A stretch of 64,000 bases of DNA from assembly GCF_014698115.1 (NCBI RefSeq), contig NZ_JACJSJ010000007.1:62001-126000 (forward strand). The letters are read 5' to 3'. This DNA comes from Nostoc sp. FACHB-973. Lineage in GTDB: Bacteria > Cyanobacteriota > Cyanobacteriia > Cyanobacteriales > Nostocaceae. Under the pieces are notes generated by a model. The model was not told the DNA's origin. It saw only the letters and a program-made list of their open reading frames with translations, and searched no databases. Shown here piece by piece: positions 25,736 through 34,560 of this stretch (position 1 is the first letter of the stretch; each line of letters opens with the position of its first letter). A program made the position numbers and the translations under genes.

Positions 25736-26608
25736 TCAAACTTCTACCTGTTCTGTTTCTGCATTAGTTGGCTGGTCTATTTCTATGAACTTCGGTCCAA
25801 CAATGAGAACTGTAAACATCATTAATATACTCGTTACCATGATGATGCTCACCACGCTGGGATCTTCAAAGTTGCTTGTACCCACTAATAATGCTGCGGC
25901 AAAATTGCGTTGAGCCGTTCCAACTCCCAGCACTCTTTGGGTATCAATACCAGGACCGCCTAAAAGATAACCTACGGTAAAAGAGAAGAGAATAAATACA
26001 GCACAAACAAAGATTGCACCTGTTTTTAATAAGCTGATAATATCGTTAGTATGGATCGCCAATCTGACTACTAAACCTAAAAGTAATCCAGCATTAGATA
26101 ATTTAAACAAAATCGGCCTAATAGTGGGAGCGATCGCTGCAAATTTAGCTTTGATGAATAGCCCAATTACCAATGGGGTAACCATCATCAACAACAAGGG
26201 TTTGGCAATCTCCCAGGAGTTGATTTGCACGCCTTCTACCACTAACGGCAGCACAATCGGCATATAAACAATTGTCCCCAACATTAGCAACATCATTAAC
26301 CCCACAGAAAAAGCTATATTGCCCTTGACTATATGAGCAAGTTTTGGTAAAGCTGGAGGACCTGATGCCACAGCCATAATCAGTAAACCATCTCTAAGTG
26401 GTTCACTGAGATGTACTACTTGCAGCAACAGATAGACAAAAAGCGGCACCAGTACAAAATTTGCCAGCAGAGACGATATCACGAGACGGCGATCGCGGAG
26501 TGGTTCCCAAATCTGTTGTACGGTTAAACCTAAACCGGCACCCAACATGGTGAAAACAATGAATGTGAAAAGCGCTAATTTGTCGGTGACTGCCAAAATT
26601 TCATTCAT
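25736..26608 (-). CDS. BASS-family (bile acid:Na+ symporter-like) transporter, 290 aa
   Basis: The start is set at ATG 26608 (MNEILAV), because sequence further upstream is a GGGGAGT repeat tract. About nine to ten hydrophobic segments span the protein. Family motifs are the GLGLTVQQI region, VASGPPALPKLAHIVKGN..FSVGLMMLL, and GVGTAQRNFAAALLVG with the crossed-helix polar stretch. Members carry organic anions, pantoate, arsenite or other solutes with sodium; the substrate here cannot be told. No operon partner: the sulfatase upstream is separated by repeats. Confidence 0.8.
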   Translation of the reverse strand: MNEILAVTDKLALFTFIVFTMLGAGLGLTVQQIWEPLRDRRLVISSLLANFVLVPLFVYLLLQVVHLSEPLRDGLLIMAVASGPPALPKLAHIVKGNIAFSVGLMMLLMLGTIVYMPIVLPLVVEGVQINSWEIAKPLLLMMVTPLVIGLFIKAKFAAIAPTIRPILFKLSNAGLLLGLVVRLAIHTNDIISLLKTGAIFVCAVFILFSFTVGYLLGGPGIDTQRVLGVGTAQRNFAAALLVGTSNFEDPSVVSIIMVTSILMMFTVLIVGPKFIEIDQPTNAETEQVEV

Positions 26609-26829
26609 GATTTTAATGGGGAGTGGGGAGTGGGGAGTGGGGAGTGGGGATTGGGGATTGGGAAATGGGGAATGGGGAATGGGGATTGGGGGTTGGGTGT
26701 ATGGGGCATTAGGAGTGTGGGAGGGGTGGGAAGAGTGGAAAGAGTGGAAAGCTTTTTTATAATCTCTCCACACTCCCTCAGTCCCCAGTCCCCAGTCCCC
26801 ACTCCCCACTCCCTACTCCCCACTCCCCA
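26609..26829. repeat. GGGGAGT/GGGGATT heptamer repeat tract
   Basis: About 26617-26700 carries GGGGAGT units and variants on the plus strand. About 26765-26830 carries the complementary CCCCACT/CCCCAGT units. The two tracts could fold on each other into a long imperfect stem. No gene. Confidence 0.85.
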
Positions 26830-29169
26830 TTACTTCAACTCAAGGCTCACTTGCTGTAAGTTGCCGGTGAAGGTAAAGGGTACTTGGTAAGTGTCAACGA
26901 CGGGAGTACCTGTGTCTTTACCGACATCAAAGGTTTCATCTAGGGCTAAACGATAAGCGATGGTTTTCTCGATTCGACCTTCGGCTACCTGTTGTTCGTT
27001 GATGAATAATTTCCCGGTTCCGCCTGCACCTACGCTGCCACCGTCATAATCAAAGTTGAACCGTAATGTAGATTTACCCGTGGGCAGTTTTTCGGGGGAT
27101 TGAATGATGTAGCGAACAGCATTTGCATAGTTGTAGACATAGGTGGGTTTGCCATCCTCAAGGAAAAAACTCCAACCAGCAAAACGTCCGCCCTGAGTTA
27201 AGAGGATACCTTCTGCCCCAGTTTCGGGAATTTCTACATTAGCTGTGATGCTGAAGGATCTGTTTTTCAGGTTAGGGGCGCTACCTTCTGGGATGCCAAA
27301 TACACCAGGATAATAAGTAAAGGTTGTGCGTCCGGCAGCGAGACTGGGGCGAATTTTGACATCAAAACGTTCTAGGGCGCGATCGTCTAATGGTAAAACT
27401 TGGTGGTTACGGGCTTCTTTGAAAAACAGCTTTTGCAGCTTTTCTAGCTTGTCTGGATTTTCCTGAGCTAAGTTGTTCGCTTCGCTGAAATCTTCTGCAA
27501 TGTTGTACAGTTCCCACGGATCTGTGTCAAAGTCACCTTTTACAGCACGTTCCCAAGGCAAACGACCATGACGAGCCGCCGCTACCCATCCGCGATCGTA
27601 AATGGCTCGGTTGCCCAACATCTCGAAGTACTGTGTTTCTCGATGGGAGGATGCATCAGGATTGTCAAAGGTATAAACGAGGCTAGTACCTTCAATTGGT
27701 TGTTGCTTGACTCCATTCACTTCCTTGGGGGCAGTAATTCCGGTTACTTCTAAAATGGTGGGTGCAATATCAATTACATGATGGAATTGGCTGCGGATGC
27801 CACCTTGGTCTTTAATACCCTCGCCCCAAGAAATTACCAAGGGGTTGCGAGTTCCACCAAAGTGAGAGGCTATTTGCTTTGTCCATTGGAAGGGAGTGTT
27901 GACTGCCCATGCCCAAGGGGCGGGAAAATGGTTGAATGTCTTGGGGCTACCCAAGTCATCATAGGAAGCAAGCAGTTGTGGCAGATTTTCGGGTACGCCG
28001 TTGAAGAATTTCAACTCGTTGACGGTACCTGTTAAACCGCCTTCTGCACTAGCACCGTTGTCTCCCACGACATAGATGACTAGGGTATTGTCTAGTTCAC
28101 CGAGTTGGTCAACTGCGTCAATTAACCGCCCGATTTCATAATCTGTGTGCGCTAAAAATCCGGCAAATACCTCGGCCATGTGGGCAGAAAGTTTCTTTTG
28201 ATCTGCTGACAGGGAATCCCAAGCTGGCAATTCTTGGGGGCGGGGTGTCAGTTGGGCATTTGCAGGAATCACACCCAGTTGTTTTTGACGCGCAAAGATT
28301 TCTTCGCGTAATTTATCCCACCCTTGGTCAAACTTGCCCTTGTACTTGTCAATCCAAGCTTTGGGGGCGTGGTGGGGTGCATGGGTGGCTCCGGTGGCGA
28401 GATAGGTGAAAAAGGGTTTGTCAGGAGCAATGGATTGTTGGTTGCGAATCCAGGCGATCGCATGGTCTACTAAGTCAGGGGTAAGGTGGTAATCAGGGTT
28501 ATTGGCTGGTTTCTCAACCCGTTTAGTATTTTCTACCAAGGCCGGACTCCACTGATTAGTATCACCACCAAGAAAGCCGTAAAAATACTCAAATCCTAAT
28601 CCTGTAGGCCAGCGATCGAAAGGCCCAGCGGCGCTAGTTTCATAATCTGGTGTATTGTGCCATTTACCGAAAGCAGCGGTATTATAACCATTTTGCCGCA
28701 GCACTTCGGCGACGGTGGCAGCACTCTTGGGCAAAATCGTTGTGTAGCCAGGATAACCTGTGGCCAATTCCTCAACTACCCCTGTATTCACTGAATGGTG
28801 ATTGCGTCCAGTTAACAGTGCTGCCCTGGTGGGTGAGCAAAGGGCTGTGGTGTGGAATTGGTTGTAGCGTAATCCTCTTTCGGCGAGGCGAGTCAAGTTC
28901 GGGGTTTCCACCGGGCCGCCAAAGGTACCAGCTTGTCCGAAGCCAACATCATCTAGTATCACTAGCAGAACGTTGGGGGCTTCGGCTGGGGCGGTGATTG
29001 GTTGGGGAAAATCTGGTTTTGAGTCTTTGTAGGTGATGCCAATTTTGCCCTTGAATTCTGGTTGGGGAATGGGTAAAACTTTTGATGTGGCTGCTAAAGC
29101 AGGGCTAGTAACCGTCAGTATGGTAATGAGGATGATTGATGTGAGCGATCGCCAAAGTAAATGCAACAT
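26830..29169 (-). CDS. Exported arylsulfatase, 779 aa
   Basis: It has an N-terminal signal peptide (hydrophobic [14 protein letters not shown] cleavage near residue 26). The sulfatase domain begins [15 protein letters not shown] with metal-binding Asp73/Asp74. The modification motif CSPTR is at residues 111-115, where Cys111 would be converted to formylglycine, followed by LLTGR and the H-rich loop. Further catalytic parts are [12 protein letters not shown] and GDNGAS. A C-terminal beta-sandwich follows. It hydrolyses sulfate esters in the periplasm or outside the cell, a sulfur-scavenging role. The gene for its maturation enzyme lies 18 nt upstream in the same direction. Confidence 0.93.
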   Translation of the reverse strand: MLHLLWRSLTSIILITILTVTSPALAATSKVLPIPQPEFKGKIGITYKDSKPDFPQPITAPAEAPNVLLVILDDVGFGQAGTFGGPVETPNLTRLAERGLRYNQFHTTALCSPTRAALLTGRNHHSVNTGVVEELATGYPGYTTILPKSAATVAEVLRQNGYNTAAFGKWHNTPDYETSAAGPFDRWPTGLGFEYFYGFLGGDTNQWSPALVENTKRVEKPANNPDYHLTPDLVDHAIAWIRNQQSIAPDKPFFTYLATGATHAPHHAPKAWIDKYKGKFDQGWDKLREEIFARQKQLGVIPANAQLTPRPQELPAWDSLSADQKKLSAHMAEVFAGFLAHTDYEIGRLIDAVDQLGELDNTLVIYVVGDNGASAEGGLTGTVNELKFFNGVPENLPQLLASYDDLGSPKTFNHFPAPWAWAVNTPFQWTKQIASHFGGTRNPLVISWGEGIKDQGGIRSQFHHVIDIAPTILEVTGITAPKEVNGVKQQPIEGTSLVYTFDNPDASSHRETQYFEMLGNRAIYDRGWVAAARHGRLPWERAVKGDFDTDPWELYNIAEDFSEANNLAQENPDKLEKLQKLFFKEARNHQVLPLDDRALERFDVKIRPSLAAGRTTFTYYPGVFGIPEGSAPNLKNRSFSITANVEIPETGAEGILLTQGGRFAGWSFFLEDGKPTYVYNYANAVRYIIQSPEKLPTGKSTLRFNFDYDGGSVGAGGTGKLFINEQQVAEGRIEKTIAYRLALDETFDVGKDTGTPVVDTYQVPFTFTGNLQQVSLELK

Positions 29170-29187
29170 AAACTAATTGGTAATTGT

Positions 29188-30207
29188 TTAGACTTGATTC
29201 AAGCTTTTAACTAAGCGAAATCCGATGTGGGTAGTCCCAGTGTCAGGGGCTTGAGATTCTCTTCCAGCGGGGCGGAAGCGGCTGCAATAGTTAGTAGCAC
29301 AGAGGTAAGAGCCTCCTTTGATGGCGTGTAGGACGTTTTCTGTGGGTTTGTTGGGGTCAAAGCTTCGTTCTGGCCCTGTGGGATTAACACTATGGTTTTT
29401 GTGGTTATGCCCTACCCCAAACAAATCTGAGGTCAATTCCCAGACATTACCTGCCATGTCGTAAAGACCATAACCGTTGGGTGGAAAGGAACCAACGGGG
29501 GCGACACCTACGTAACCATCGCTTTTGGTGTTGAAAAAGGGAAAGATCCCTTGCCAGGTGTTGGCTTTTTTCTCAGAGTATCCATCGCCCCATGTATAAG
29601 TTGCACCGTCTAACCCACCACGGGCGGCGTATTCCCACTGGGCTTCGCTGGGTAAAGATTTTCCTGCCCATTGGGCGTAGGCTGCGGCATCTTCATAGGC
29701 GATATGAACAACTGGGTAGTTGTCTTTTCCAGCGATGCCTGGGTTGGGCTGCGCCAACGCACTTTCTGCCCCAAACGGATGTTGCCAATTCGCCCCAGTC
29801 CTCCAATGCCACCAACTCAGCAGCTTTGCTCCTGGTTCTGCCATCTCAAACACCAGAGAACCTGGTAATCTCTGCTCATCTGGTAAGTCGGGAAACTGTT
29901 CTTTGGGTAAAGGCCGTTCTGCAACTGTTACATACCCGGTTGCTTTGACAAATGCCGCAAACTGTGCGTTTGTCACTTCATATTTATCGATACAAAAAGA
30001 ACTAACTGTGACTTCAATTGCCGATCGCTCTTCCACAAAACCAGAATTATCTGACCCCATTGTGAATGTTCCTGCTGGAATCAGTACCATTTCTTGTGGA
30101 CAGGGATTCAAGCTAGCGGCAAAGGTGGGGGGAATTATGAATAAAAGTGCGATCGCCACTCCCGTAACGAACAATAATCTGAAAAAACTTTTCCCTAGCT
30201 TGGACAT
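29188..30207 (-). CDS. Formylglycine-generating enzyme (SUMF1/FGE family), exported, 339 aa
   Basis: The start is chosen at ATG 30207 (MSKLGKSFF), which gives a proper signal peptide (LLFVTGVAIALLFIIPPTFAAS); a longer frame to 30276 is possible. Family features: CPQEMVLIPAGTFTMGSD, DKYEVTNAQFAAFV, NYPVVHIAYEDAAAYAQWAGK.LP.EAQWEYAARGG, GLYDMAGNVWELT. The two active-site cysteines sit in GGSYLCATNYC (C303 and C308), spaced as in human FGE. It oxidises the Cys of CxPxR motifs in sulfatases and needs copper. It is in an operon with the arylsulfatase; both are exported, so maturation is expected outside the cytoplasm. Confidence 0.92.
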   Translation of the reverse strand: MSKLGKSFFRLLFVTGVAIALLFIIPPTFAASLNPCPQEMVLIPAGTFTMGSDNSGFVEERSAIEVTVSSFCIDKYEVTNAQFAAFVKATGYVTVAERPLPKEQFPDLPDEQRLPGSLVFEMAEPGAKLLSWWHWRTGANWQHPFGAESALAQPNPGIAGKDNYPVVHIAYEDAAAYAQWAGKSLPSEAQWEYAARGGLDGATYTWGDGYSEKKANTWQGIFPFFNTKSDGYVGVAPVGSFPPNGYGLYDMAGNVWELTSDLFGVGHNHKNHSVNPTGPERSFDPNKPTENVLHAIKGGSYLCATNYCSRFRPAGRESQAPDTGTTHIGFRLVKSLNQV

Positions 30208-30276
30208 GCTAAAAAACACCCTCTTGGTTGGGCTAAGCCTACGCTTTTCATCAACAACATGGAAAATTAATAACAA

Positions 30277-30797
30277 GCTTTTAAAGCGCTTGGATCACGT
30301 GGTATTTACTACCAATCAAACACATCAAAATTAAAACTAACTTCTGCTCAAATAATTACTACTATACAAACCTTGTAAAGATTAATATCCTAATTAAAAA
30401 CCGAGATATATTGACCTTTATCAAAATAATTTAGTTAAACGAAAACGTAGAATACATAACAAAAAATTGGGGAATTTAGACCATCGCTGCCAGTCGGATA
30501 CTATAGCGATTTTCATTTGAATGAGTTACACGGTAGGGTAGCACAGTTGCGCTACCCTACGAATTGTCTCTACTCCACGCAATTGCAAACCGCTATAATT
30601 CATCCTCAATTCTGATTCCTGAGTTCTTTCTTGTCAAAAATACTATATATCGATATATTTACCGTATTTAATTACAATATTGATAAATTACCTCTTAGAC
30701 AAAAATAAGTCAAGAGCTTCGTTGGATGCCATAATACTACTCGTGGGAGGTTAGAGTAATTGGACTTTTGTCAAGAAACTGAGGGAAAAAGTGAAAT
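30277..30797. repeat. Intergenic region with one MITE, no gene
   Basis: AT-rich spacer between divergently or convergently read genes. Apart from the element at 30504-30595 nothing coding is visible. Confidence 0.6.
30504..30595. mobile_element. MITE-like element, family A variant (92 bp)
   Basis: The ends TAGCGATTTTC / GCAAACCGCTA are flanked by TA duplications (30502-30503, 30596-30597). A central hairpin GTAGGGTAGC...GCTACCCTAC replaces the interior found in the copies at 6838 and 8107. Confidence 0.72.
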
Positions 30798-32561
30798 TTA
30801 AGGCTGCTTGACTGCTCCAACAAAAACAGCGCCAAGGGAAGTGATTGTCCTAAGTAAATATTCTGGCTCGACAGGTTTTGAAAGATGTTTTTGAAAGCCT
30901 GCTGCGATCGCTTGTTGCTGGTTGATTTCTCCTGCATAGGCAGTCAGGGCGATCGCTGGAATTTGTCCACCTTGCTCCGATGGCAGGGAACGCACCTGCC
31001 GTATCAACATATACCCATCCATATCGGGCATCCCGATATCACTGAGTAAGATATCTGGAGTTGATTGCACTAATACTTGCAGTGCTTCATCTGCCGATGC
31101 AGCTAAAATCACAGTTGCGCCAGCTTGTTCCAACACAAAGCTGAGATAGTCGCAGGTATCTGCGTCATCATCCACAACCAGAATACAAAGACCTGCAAGT
31201 GGTGAAGTGGCAAGCCCATCCGTTAAAGAATTGGGACTCAATTCGATATCTAATCCGGCGACCTTCATTAGTGGTATCCTGACAATAAAAGTTGCTCCCT
31301 GCCCAATGCCTGGACTTTGGGCTGTCACCCAGCCACCATGTAATTCTGTGAGATGGCGGACAATTGCCAAGCCTAGTCCTAATCCGCCAAATTTTCGGGT
31401 TGTGGCACCCTCTTCCTGACGGAAATGGTCAAATACATAAGGTAAAAAGTCGGCACTAATGCCCTTACCTGTGTCCCTGACCACAATCTGGGCATCAGAT
31501 CCAACCTGTTCCAGTCGAACCTCTACCTGCCCGCCTTCGGGCGTAAATTTAATGGCATTAGTGAGCAAATTCCAGATAATTTGCTGAAGCCGGCCAGAAT
31601 CTCCTGCAACCTTTCCAATCGCCTCATTAAGCACCGTTTGAATTTGAATTGACTTGGCTTGAGCGGCGAGACACACTGTTTCCATTGCTGACTGAATCGT
31701 TGTAGCCAAATCAACCTCGCCAATGTTGAGATTCAGTTTGCCTTGGAGAATCCGGGAGATATCAAGCAAATCTCCAATTAGTTGCGTTTGTAAGTTAGCA
31801 TTGCGCTCGATTGTTGCTAAGGCGTGCTTCGTCTTTTGCTCGTCAAGGGTGCCAGATTGTAACAGCTTCGCCCAGCCCAGAATTGGATTAAGGGGCGATC
31901 GCAATTCATGGGACAACACCGCCAGAAACTCATCTTTGATGCGGTTTGCTGCTTCTGCCTGCTCACGGGCGGCTTGTTCGCGTGCCAGCAGTTGTTCTCG
32001 TTCGGCTTCTGCCCGATGTCGCTCATCAATTTCTTGTTGTAATTGCTGGTTAACTTTCACCAGTTCAGCAGTTCGTGTTTGTACACGCTGCTCAAGTTCG
32101 TCTTGAAGTCCTCTGAGTTGATTCTCAACTCGCAGACGTTCCTCAATTTGCGCGTGTAATGCCTTGTTTGCTTGGGTAAGTTGAGCCGGGCTAGGTAGCG
32201 CCAGAGCTTGAGGAACCAGCGGTACAAGCTCTATAGCTGTAAACAATGAAATTATGGCAGTTCCAGCTTTGAGGATGCCAGATAGCCAATACGTAGGATA
32301 CCACAGTGTCCATATCTCGGCAATGTGCGTTGTCCCACAGGAAATAATAAAAGTTGCAAATAACAAAAATATCCAGTAGAAAGGTAAGTCTTGTCGCTTG
32401 CGAACGAAGTAGAACAAGGTCAGAGGAATAGAATAATAAGCAAGCGCAATGATGGCATCAGAAATTAAATGCAACCAAACTAACCCTGGCTTCCACAGGT
32501 AGCAGTGACCATGAGGAATAAATGAGCCTGAGCTAAACAAATTAACTACAAAGTCGTGCAT
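30798..32561 (-). CDS. Ethylene-receptor-type hybrid histidine kinase, 587 aa
   Basis: I take ATG 32561 (MHDFVV), which aligns with known N-termini of this class; the longer frame starts inside a repeat. Residues about 30-110 form the three-helix ethylene-binding domain. D35, Y42, I45, P46, I72, C75 and H79 match, at a constant offset of 10, the ETR1 residues D25, Y32, I35, P36, I62, C65 and H69, including the copper ligands Cys and His. A coiled coil (about 125-235) leads straight to HisKA (LSHELRSPLNPIL), an HATPase domain (NLLTNAIKF, DTGKGI, GGLGLGLAI) and a C-terminal receiver with LLSDIGMPDMDG. No GAF or PAS domain lies between. It is likely a membrane sensor for ethylene. No partner regulator gene is adjacent. 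Confidence 0.93.
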   Translation of the reverse strand: MHDFVVNLFSSGSFIPHGHCYLWKPGLVWLHLISDAIIALAYYSIPLTLFYFVRKRQDLPFYWIFLLFATFIISCGTTHIAEIWTLWYPTYWLSGILKAGTAIISLFTAIELVPLVPQALALPSPAQLTQANKALHAQIEERLRVENQLRGLQDELEQRVQTRTAELVKVNQQLQQEIDERHRAEAEREQLLAREQAAREQAEAANRIKDEFLAVLSHELRSPLNPILGWAKLLQSGTLDEQKTKHALATIERNANLQTQLIGDLLDISRILQGKLNLNIGEVDLATTIQSAMETVCLAAQAKSIQIQTVLNEAIGKVAGDSGRLQQIIWNLLTNAIKFTPEGGQVEVRLEQVGSDAQIVVRDTGKGISADFLPYVFDHFRQEEGATTRKFGGLGLGLAIVRHLTELHGGWVTAQSPGIGQGATFIVRIPLMKVAGLDIELSPNSLTDGLATSPLAGLCILVVDDDADTCDYLSFVLEQAGATVILAASADEALQVLVQSTPDILLSDIGMPDMDGYMLIRQVRSLPSEQGGQIPAIALTAYAGEINQQQAIAAGFQKHLSKPVEPEYLLRTITSLGAVFVGAVKQP

Positions 32562-32627
32562 ACCGATGAAAACTAGGCTGATAGGAAAAGTCAAAACTTT
32601 GATAACACTATAAGTTAGACAGCTAGA

Positions 32628-32754
32628 TATAGGACTCATATTTGATTTTTGAACAAAACTCAGTACACCTTTATTGCTCCTTCCCAGTCCCCAGTCCCCA
32701 ATCCCCAGTCCCTTACCTCTACAAGTCATTCAGAAATCAAATCGGATTGCTATA
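32628..32754. mobile_element. MITE-like element, family B, with internal heptamers
   Basis: The left end TATAGGACTCATATTTGATT and the right end AATCAAATCGGATTGCTATA match copies at 34401 and 44462. The interior has been replaced by CCCCAGT heptamers (about 32680-32712). It overlaps the possible longer start of the ethylene-receptor gene. Confidence 0.6.
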
Positions 32755-32847
32755 AATTTCAGCAAAAACAGAATCAATACAATAATGTACATCGTTTTAT
32801 GGTCAGTGACTCAACTCGCTGGCTTGCCAAACTTAGGGTAATTTATT

Positions 32848-33729
32848 ATGAACTTAACGCCAGAGAGTAAAGTCTTAATTCAAGGTTTTTGTGAATTTAT
32901 ATCAGGTACTCATGTGGCTCAAATGAAAGCCTATGGTACGAATTTGGTAGCTGGTGTTAATCCTGGATGCGGTGGACAGGAATTGTACGAGCTGCCAGTA
33001 TTTGACTTAGTGGAGGAAGTGGTAGAAAAAATTGGCGCAATTGATACAACAATTATCTGTGTAAATCCTTACGATGTTTTGGATGCGGCATTGGAAGCGA
33101 TCGCATCTGGGATTCGCCAAATTATTATTATCACTGCTGGGGTGCCACCCTTGGATATGGTGCAACTACTCCGCAAAGCCGAGGCTTGTGAAACCTTGGT
33201 AGTCGGGCCAAATAGTCCGGGGATCATTGTGCCGGGAAAAATTCTCTTAGGAACTCAGCCTAGTGAATTTTATACACCTGGGCCAGTGGGGATCGTCAGT
33301 CGTAGCAGTACCCTTACTTACGAAGTCGCCTACGAATTAACAAAAGCTGGTTTGGGACAGTCAATTAGTGTCAGCATTGGTAGTGATCCGATCGTTGGTT
33401 CTTCGTTTTTGCAATGGCTACAAATTCTCGATGAAGATGAAACTACAGAAGCGATCGTTTTAGTCGGTCAACCCGGCGGTGGTAGTGAAGAAGCAGCGGC
33501 GCGGTACATTGCTGAGGCCATTGATAAACCAGTAATTGCCTACATTGCAGGGAGACTCGCACCACCAGGAAAAAGTTGGCGTCAAACCGGGACTTTAGCA
33601 ACAGTTATCGGACGCGATGCAAATTTTGGTACAGCCCAAAGTAAATTGGCTGCTTTGAAAGAAGTAGAAGTTCCCGTGGCTGAACGCCCTTCTCAAATTC
33701 CAGAATTGGTGAAAAAAGGGATTCATTAA
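32848..33729 (+). CDS. Succinyl-CoA synthetase alpha-like CoA-binding protein lacking the phospho-His, 293 aa
   Basis: It aligns with SucD along its length: an N-terminal CoA-binding Rossmann domain (VLIQGFCEFISGTHVAQMKAYGT, AGVNPGCGGQ), GPNSPGI, then GPVGIVSRSSTLTYEVAYELTKAGLGQS..V.IG.DP..GSSF. The ligase domain has GQPGGGSEEAAA and IAYIAGRLAPPGKSW. At the position of the catalytic phospho-histidine (E. coli His246, in the motif GHAGA) this protein has RQTGTLA, with Gln. It therefore probably cannot run the classic phosphoenzyme reaction. No sucC partner is adjacent. It could bind CoA or nucleotide in a regulatory or different ligase role. Confidence 0.82.
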   Translation: MNLTPESKVLIQGFCEFISGTHVAQMKAYGTNLVAGVNPGCGGQELYELPVFDLVEEVVEKIGAIDTTIICVNPYDVLDAALEAIASGIRQIIIITAGVPPLDMVQLLRKAEACETLVVGPNSPGIIVPGKILLGTQPSEFYTPGPVGIVSRSSTLTYEVAYELTKAGLGQSISVSIGSDPIVGSSFLQWLQILDEDETTEAIVLVGQPGGGSEEAAARYIAEAIDKPVIAYIAGRLAPPGKSWRQTGTLATVIGRDANFGTAQSKLAALKEVEVPVAERPSQIPELVKKGIH

Positions 33730-33841
33730 AAGAGAATTCAGAATTCAGAAGTCAGAATTCAGAAGTCAGAATTCAGAAGTCAGAAGTCAGAAGTCAGAAT
33801 TCAGAAATCCCCAGTCCCTAGTCCCCAATCCCCAGTCCCTT
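33730..33841. repeat. AATTCAG/AAGTCAG heptamer repeats
   Basis: About ten tandem copies (33734-33806), followed by CCCCAGT-type units (33810-33840). No gene. Confidence 0.85.
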
Positions 33842-34375
33842 TCAATTCTGTGCCTCCCGTTCCAGAAGAATACGTTTGCGTTCGACGCCCCATCGATAGC
33901 CTGACAATGCGCCGTCATGACGCACAACACGATGGCAAGGAATCAGCACTGCTAGGGGGTTTGCACCGCAGGCCTGAGCGACGGCGCGAACTGATTTTGG
34001 CAACCCGATGTACTTGGCGATGTCCGTATAGCTGGCCGTCGAGCCGTGTGGAATCTTCTGCAACGCTTGCCACACGCGGTGCTGGAAGGCAGTACCGCGG
34101 ACATCGAGAGGCAAGTCTAGCTCCAATCCTGGCGCTTCGACAAAGCCCACCACTTTCGAGACGAGCTGCTCAAACTCGGTGTCCCCGCCGATCAGATTGG
34201 CCTGTGGGAATCTGTCTTGCAAATTGCGTGTCAGTGCGTCTGGTTCGTCACCTAGAAAAATGGCGCAAATCCCGCGATCGCTCTTGGCAACGAGGATCGA
34301 TCCCAAAGAGCATTCGCCGACACCGAAGTGTATATCTTTATCACTGCCACCAGCCCCATAGTTTGAAGGTGTCAT
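33842..34375 (-). CDS. Methylated-DNA-protein cysteine methyltransferase (Ada C-terminal type), 177 aa
   Basis: The ribonuclease-like N-terminal part and the active-site domain are present: RGTAFQHRVWQALQKIP.G.TASY.DIA...G.PK.VRAVAQACGAN, then the catalytic IPCHRVV and GYRWG..RK..LL. The protein repairs O6-methylguanine by moving the alkyl group to its own cysteine. Its first residues (MTPSNYGAGG..) resemble the join between the AraC-type HTH and the methyltransferase in bifunctional Ada, so the gene may be an Ada that lost its regulatory half. A MITE lies directly upstream. Base composition looks richer in G+C than its neighbours. Confidence 0.88.
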   Translation of the reverse strand: MTPSNYGAGGSDKDIHFGVGECSLGSILVAKSDRGICAIFLGDEPDALTRNLQDRFPQANLIGGDTEFEQLVSKVVGFVEAPGLELDLPLDVRGTAFQHRVWQALQKIPHGSTASYTDIAKYIGLPKSVRAVAQACGANPLAVLIPCHRVVRHDGALSGYRWGVERKRILLEREAQN

Positions 34376-34400
34376 AACCAATATCCAATCTGATGTTTCC

Positions 34401-34551
34401 TATAGGACTCATATTTGATTATTGAAATATACGTAGGGTGTGTTAGCCTTTGGCATAACGCACCACACAAAGGTTCGGGTGCGTTAGGCTACGCCATAAC
34501 ACACCCTACATACTACTTAGATTTTTTCAAAAATCAAATACTACTCCTATA
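34401..34551. mobile_element. MITE-like element, family B (about 150 bp)
   Basis: The terminal inverted repeats TATAGGACTCATATTTGATT and the complement of ATCAAATACTACTCCTATA enclose an inner inverted pair (GTAGGGTGTGTTA / TAACACACCCTAC). No coding capacity. Confidence 0.75.
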
Positions 34552-34560
34552 TCCTATATA

